Shown: in pieces, positions 5,247 through 8,836 of the stretch
Numbering within the stretch: position 1 is the first letter of the stretch
Layout of the letters: every line of letters begins with the position of its first letter
Assembly: GCA_020025395.1 (NCBI GenBank)
Contig: JAHHSE010000059.1
Span: forward strand, 1-8,836
Direction: 5' to 3'
Length of the DNA stretch: 8,836 bases
Origin: Oscillospiraceae bacterium
GTDB lineage: Bacteria > Bacillota > Clostridia > Oscillospirales > Oscillospiraceae
Translations under genes and position numbers: made by a program
The notes under the pieces: generated by a model
Seen by the model: only the letters and a program-made list of their open reading frames with translations
Database searches by the model: none
What the model was told of the DNA's origin: nothing

Positions 5247-5978
5247 TTAAACGGGATGCACCTGAATCTGTGACAGAATCTCTCCGATGGGTCCTGTAAG
5301 GATCAAATCCGCCTTGCTGTCATAGGGGGTGGGGGTCTTGTTAATCAGCACCAGCCGATTGCCCCCATAGTAATCAATCAGGCCGGCGGCGGGATAGACC
5401 GCCAGAGAGGTCCCTCCAATGAGGAAGAGATCCGCCTGGGAGATGGCGTTGACCGACTCCCGAATCACCTGTGCGTCCAGCCCCTCCTCATAAAGGACCA
5501 CATCCGGCTTCACCGGGCCGCCGCAGACATCACAGCGGGGAGGCCCCTGGGTCTTTTTTACATAGGCGGCGTCAAAGCTCTTGTGACAGCTTCTGCAGTG
5601 GTTGCGGTGAACACTGCCATGGAGTTCCAGCACCCGCCGACTGCCCGCTTTTTGATGAAGTCCGTCAATGTTTTGAGTCACCACGGCAGCCAGATGACCC
5701 GCCGCCTCCAGCTCCGCAAGCTTTTTGTGGGCCGGGTTGGGCTGCGCATCCAGCCAAAGCATTTTCTCCCTGTAGAATCGGAAAAAGCCCTCCGGATCCC
5801 GCTCAAAATAGGTGTGACTGATGATGGTCTCCGGAGGGAGATCGTATTTCATGTTGTACAGACCATCCACACTGCGAAAATCCGGGATTCCGCTCTCGGT
5901 GGATACCCCCGCGCCGCCAAAAAAGACCGCCCTCCGGCTCTCATCCAGCCACTGCTGCAATTTCTCCAGTTCCTTCAT
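5247..5978 (-). CDS. cobB: NAD-dependent protein deacylase, Sir2 family (CobB/SirT-like)
   Basis: Sirtuins remove acyl groups from lysines while consuming NAD+, giving nicotinamide and O-acyl-ADP-ribose, and act in the cytoplasm. The 243 residues are full length for a bacterial sirtuin. The motifs appear in order: NAD-binding GAGVSTESGIPDFRS (22-36), TQNIDGLHQKAG (101-112), catalytic H120 in LELHGS, a zinc site C128/C131 with C149/C152, GTSLAVYPAAG (189-199) and LINKTPTPYD (211-220). The overall sequence follows the pattern of Thermotoga Sir2, so deacetylase activity is expected; desuccinylase specificity is not evident. ATG at 5978 has GGAGAGGAGCGG upstream. A promoter lies directly in front, so the gene seems to be transcribed alone. 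It converges with the apbE operon. No active-site residue is missing. Confidence 0.97.
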   Translation of the reverse strand: MKELEKLQQWLDESRRAVFFGGAGVSTESGIPDFRSVDGLYNMKYDLPPETIISHTYFERDPEGFFRFYREKMLWLDAQPNPAHKKLAELEAAGHLAAVVTQNIDGLHQKAGSRRVLELHGSVHRNHCRSCHKSFDAAYVKKTQGPPRCDVCGGPVKPDVVLYEEGLDAQVIRESVNAISQADLFLIGGTSLAVYPAAGLIDYYGGNRLVLINKTPTPYDSKADLILTGPIGEILSQIQVHPV

Positions 5979-6008
5979 GAATACCGCTCCTCTCCTGCTG
6001 TTTTTGCC

Positions 6009-6037
6009 ATTATATCACAGGGGAGGAAGGAGTACAA
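6009..6037 (-). promoter_or_regulatory. Promoter of the sirtuin gene (minus strand)
   Basis: On the minus strand a perfect -10 TATAAT (6014-6009) is preceded after 17 bases by TTGTAC (6037-6032, conserved TTG). Transcription would start near 6002, leaving a leader of about 24 bases that includes the ribosome binding site. The -35 is only partly consensus. Confidence 0.7.
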
Positions 6038-6252
6038 ACGGAACCTCCCGCCGGGGACCTCCGTGGTCTCCTCTGTCTCAGGAAGTGTCTTTTTTTGAGG
6101 AAGAGGAGGACAATCATCGGTCATTCACAGATTATTCATGGAGCGTTTCCAAACTGTACACCACTTGGATGGAGAAAAATGGTATTCTGTTCCCATAGAA
6201 ACAGATCGGCGAAACCCAATGCCAAACTGTGTTTTGCTTCTCTCTCAAAACA

Positions 6253-6295
6253 CTGTCTCCCCCATGGGTGGCAATCGTCTCTCATGGGGGAACAG
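6253..6295. repeat. Hairpin 1 of the 6.3-6.5 kb cluster
   Basis: TCCCCCATG (6258-6266) pairs with CATGGGGGA (6283-6291), and outside it CTGT (6253-6256) pairs with ACAG (6292-6295) across a one-base bulge. The loop is 16 bases and no T-run follows on either strand. Confidence 0.6.
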
Positions 6296-6362
6296 ACCAA
6301 AGATACCGCACAATGGTGCGTTCTTCATACAGCTCAGAAGCGTTTCTCCTTTCCTTTCTCCG

Positions 6363-6410
6363 GCGGAGAGGGAGGGGCTGACCCCAATGGGTCAGCCCCT
6401 CCCTCTCCGC
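6363..6410. repeat. Hairpin 2 of the cluster: 22-bp perfect stem with a 4-base loop
   Basis: Positions 6363-6384 pair without mismatch with 6389-6410 around CAAT (core GGGGCTGACCC / GGGTCAGCCCC). Neither strand has a T-run after it, so it does not look like a standard intrinsic terminator despite lying beyond the 3' end of the SLH gene. It would form a very stable RNA hairpin. Confidence 0.7.
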
Positions 6411-6435
6411 ATCTATTTGGTGTCTGAAAGGACAG

Positions 6436-6487
6436 AATGCCGCCGGGTGTCCCTGTTTGCTTCCAGGCAGGGACCCCCGGCGGCATT
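6436..6487 (-). terminator. 3' hairpin (hairpin 3) downstream of the SLH protein gene
   Basis: AATGCCGCCGGG (6436-6447) pairs with CCCGGCGGCATT (6476-6487), with an inner stem TCCCTG (6450-6455) and CAGGGA (6468-6473). It lies 28 bases past the SLH gene stop in the transcription direction and probably acts as terminator or 3' mRNA protection. The tail CTGTCCTTTC on the minus strand is only moderately T-rich. Confidence 0.6.
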
Positions 6488-6515
6488 GCCTCATGTCACA
6501 TTCTGTATGCCCATG

Positions 6516-8836
6516 TTACTTCATGATCAGGTCCATGAAACGCATCATCATCGCCGCAGTCTGCGCCCGGGTCGCGGTCCCCTTCGGGTTCAGGCTGCCA
6601 TTGTCCGCACCCTGAATCATCCCCGACTGGACGGCCCAATGAAGGGCGGAATCCGCATAGCGGCTGGCCTGATCCCAGTCCTGGAAGGGCCTCTCCCCCT
6701 CTGTCACCTGCGGGCTTCCCGCATAGCGATACAGGATGACCGCAAGATCCTCACGGGTGATATCCTGCTCTGGAGCAAATTGATTGTTTCCAATCCCCTT
6801 TACAATGCCGGCTTCCACCGCCCACTGTACAGAGTCGCCAAACCAGTCCTCAGAAGCCACATCGGTAAATGAAAGGTTTCGGACGGCCTTTGGGTTGTTT
6901 TCCAAATTGTGAAGCGCCTTGACCAGCATCCCACGGGTGAGGGCCTCATCCGGCGAAAATTCCGTTTCACTGGTTCCGCTGTAAATCTCACGGCTGCTCA
7001 CAAAGTCAATGGCATCCTTCGCCCAGTGTCCCTTCACATCGGAGAAGGCCTTGCTGCGCTCTTCCAGTGTCACCGTTGCGCTTTTGTCCAGTCCCAGGGT
7101 CACCTCAGCTCCCAGAACCGGGGATTTGCGAATAACCTGCCTGGTTCCGTCAGGCTGCACAAGGACGGCAACGGTACCGGCCGTTGCATGTTCAACCGGG
7201 ATGGAAACCTTGATGTGAGAGGTGGTTTCTGCCTTCACTTCCACAATGGACGCCTTGTCTGCGGAAATCGCCGGCACGGGAAGGGGAAGGGTCTTCCCCT
7301 TCTGCGCGGCCTCCTCGCCGACCTTGGCGGGGATGGTTACCTGGGTCTTTGTCTTTCCCTCCGCGCTGATCTTCGTAATGGAAGAAACGCCGTCCGGTCC
7401 GGTGATTTCCACGACACTGGAACCATCCTCATTTTTGGTGGTTTTGATCACTGTGCCGTCCGGCTGTTTTACCGTCTCTGTGTTGTGAGCGGGTTTCTGC
7501 TGGGAATCCGGCTGACTGCCGCCGGAGGAGCCACCGCCGGAGGAGCCGCCGCCGCCGGAAGAGCTACCGCCGCCGGAAGAGCCGCCTCCGCCGGAAGAAC
7601 CGCCTCCGCTGTTTTCGCCGCCGTTATCCCCGCCATTGTCCCCCCCATGGGACGAATCATTCTTCTTTTCAAAGATCCCACGAATGGATACCGGCGTATC
7701 CGGCATGGTGAAGGAGTTCTCCGTCAAAGTGAGCCGGCCCTCCAGGACGGTCCACTCCTTAAACTGGAAGCCCTCCTTCGGTGTGGCGCTCAATGTGATT
7801 CGTGTACCCTTGCTTGCAGAGCTGCGGCTTGCAACCGCTGTCCCATTTCCGTCCGTGTCTACACGGATCGAATACACATCCTCAGACGGGGTTGTGGTAT
7901 CCGTGGTTACAATGGGGCTGGCGGATGTGTGATAATTTTCATCTCCGCTGTAGACAGCCTTGATCCGATGCTGTCCCTGGGGGACATTTGTCCAAACATA
8001 GACGGCGGTTCCGTTTTGGAGCGCAATGTTGGATGCCCCTTGTATCTCTGTCTCCGTGTCTCCAACGCAATCCACAAAGGTGACCGTACCATTTTGGGGC
8101 GGCTCGCCCTGTCCGGCCTTGCCGACGGAAGCGGTCAGTGTCATGGCAGCCGTTCCGTTGTCATTTACGGTGCTGCCGCTCAGGGAAACCAGGGGCACCG
8201 CCTTATGGACCGTGACGGTAACTGTGCCGACGCGCTCCCCGATGGGCTCATAATTCTGCTCTGTAGAGGGGCTGGGGAGAAATTTTACCCTCTGCTCCGT
8301 ACTGCCCGCCTGAGGGACCAATGCCGGGTCCTCCCATTCAAACCGTCCCAGATCCGTGCTGCCTCCTGTCAGGGTGCTTTCCCACAACGGTTGCCCATAG
8401 GTCAAATTGGCTGCTGACGGAAAGCTGATCTTCGGTGCCTCTCCCTTTGACACATGGACCGTTGCGGTGGCAGACACACTGTTGTACTCCATGTCTCCCT
8501 GCTTGGTGGCTGTGAGATTGGCGATTCCAACCCCTGTAATGACAGCTGTGTCCCCATGGATCGAGACCACATCCGGCCGGTCACTGGAATAAAGGATTGC
8601 GCCATTGCCGCTTCCGCCGGTGGCGGTCAGCTGGAAGCCGGGATCTCCATACCGTTTGTCCTCAATTGGCCCAAAGTTTAAGGGCTGCTGATCCTTTTTG
8701 TTAAATTCCAAAGAAACAGGGCTGCTCTCTGTCCATCTGTAGTTCCTCGAGACCCCATCTTTTGCCGGTGAGAATGTGGCGGTAATCTGATACGAGCCTG
8801 AATCGGGATTTTCCCAACGGAATTCTCCGATTCCAT
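6516..8836 (-). CDS. Large secreted S-layer-type protein with Ig-like modules and three SLH domains (5' end outside window)
   Basis: SLH domains anchor proteins non-covalently to secondary cell wall polymer. The frame is open to the right edge with no stop, so the visible part is the C-terminal 772 residues; signal peptide and start are not in the window. A TTG at 8711 is in frame but has no reason to be the start. The N-terminal half has repeated beta-rich Ig-like modules of MBG/Big type (e.g. RYGDPGFQLTATGGSGNG, VTVTVHKAVPLVSLSG, AVYSGDENY), then an InlB-B-repeat-like module (YSIRVDTDGNGTA...GTRITLSATPKEGFQFKEW). A Gly/Ser/Asn-rich linker follows (about 7655-7500), then a small beta domain. 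The last 177 residues hold three SLH repeats (FSDVKGHWAKDAIDFV, FTDVASEDWFGDSVQWAVEAGIV, FQDWDQASRYADSALHWAVQSGMI). It has its own 3' hairpin. Likely surface role: adhesion or S-layer structure; ligand unknown. Confidence 0.93.
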   Translation of the reverse strand, partial: GIGEFRWENPDSGSYQITATFSPAKDGVSRNYRWTESSPVSLEFNKKDQQPLNFGPIEDKRYGDPGFQLTATGGSGNGAILYSSDRPDVVSIHGDTAVITGVGIANLTATKQGDMEYNSVSATATVHVSKGEAPKISFPSAANLTYGQPLWESTLTGGSTDLGRFEWEDPALVPQAGSTEQRVKFLPSPSTEQNYEPIGERVGTVTVTVHKAVPLVSLSGSTVNDNGTAAMTLTASVGKAGQGEPPQNGTVTFVDCVGDTETEIQGASNIALQNGTAVYVWTNVPQGQHRIKAVYSGDENYHTSASPIVTTDTTTPSEDVYSIRVDTDGNGTAVASRSSASKGTRITLSATPKEGFQFKEWTVLEGRLTLTENSFTMPDTPVSIRGIFEKKNDSSHGGDNGGDNGGENSGGGSSGGGGSSGGGSSSGGGGSSGGGSSGGSQPDSQQKPAHNTETVKQPDGTVIKTTKNEDGSSVVEITGPDGVSSITKISAEGKTKTQVTIPAKVGEEAAQKGKTLPLPVPAISADKASIVEVKAETTSHIKVSIPVEHATAGTVAVLVQPDGTRQVIRKSPVLGAEVTLGLDKSATVTLEERSKAFSDVKGHWAKDAIDFVSSREIYSGTSETEFSPDEALTRGMLVKALHNLENNPKAVRNLSFTDVASEDWFGDSVQWAVEAGIVKGIGNNQFAPEQDITREDLAVILYRYAGSPQVTEGERPFQDWDQASRYADSALHWAVQSGMIQGADNGSLNPKGTATRAQTAAMMMRFMDLIMK

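Larger units (their letters stand above)
5979..6515. other. Non-coding stretch between the SLH protein gene and the sirtuin gene
   Basis: There is no gene here on either strand; open frames lack ribosome binding sites and domain signatures. The left end holds the sirtuin promoter. The right half (6253-6487) holds three separate large hairpins, described separately. The remaining sequence between about 6040 and 6250 shows no structure that I can support. Confidence 0.7.

Noticed and set aside
7500..7655. Possible CRISPR or tandem regulatory repeat array
   Set aside because: The repeats are in-frame Gly/Ser codons of the linker with no regular spacers.
6909..8417. Plus-strand frame of 502 residues across the SLH gene
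   Set aside because: Antisense shadow of a clear SLH-domain protein; its composition is driven by the Gly/Ser-linker codons.

Overview
The window looks like a GC-rich monoderm member of the Clostridia, most likely a gut Oscillospiraceae-type organism. That placement is inferred from strong AGGAGG-type ribosome binding sites, TTG starts, a three-SLH-domain surface protein and clostridial-style protein sequences; no marker gene is present to fix a taxon.

Left part (1-2573, all minus strand). In transcription order this holds a small serine recombinase (2573-1971), a TnpB homologue (1768-563), a structured non-coding stretch with the position and shape of a TnpB guide RNA (about 563-401), and a CsrA-like RNA-binding protein that runs off the left edge (356-1). 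The TnpB homologue has lost all three RuvC catalytic acids (Asp to Lys, Glu to Arg, Asp to Glu) but keeps the rest of the fold and the zinc finger. It is therefore best read as a nuclease-dead TnpB of the TldR type (an RNA-guided repressor), not a transposon nuclease. The linkage csrA-like / guide RNA / dead TnpB / recombinase is the most interesting content of the window: it suggests an RNA-guided transcription factor travelling with a post-transcriptional regulator, perhaps so that the locus can silence a host gene and supply its own version.

Middle (2574-3194). No convincing gene. It contains two strong minus-strand terminator hairpins upstream of the recombinase and the promoter and leader of the next operon.

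Right-centre (3195-5079, plus strand). A compact three-gene operon: lipoprotein FAD:protein FMN transferase (ApbE), a membrane-anchored NusG-domain-II protein with four cysteines, and a small Gx-transporter/HepI-like membrane protein. The set resembles part of flavin-based extracellular electron transfer loci or another flavinylated membrane redox system. It ends in terminators shared with the convergent next gene.

Right (5247-8836, minus strand). A Sir2-family NAD-dependent deacylase with its own promoter, then a 537-base non-coding stretch with three large hairpins, then the C-terminal 772 residues of a large secreted S-layer-type protein (Ig-like modules, a Gly/Ser linker, three SLH domains) whose start lies beyond the right edge.
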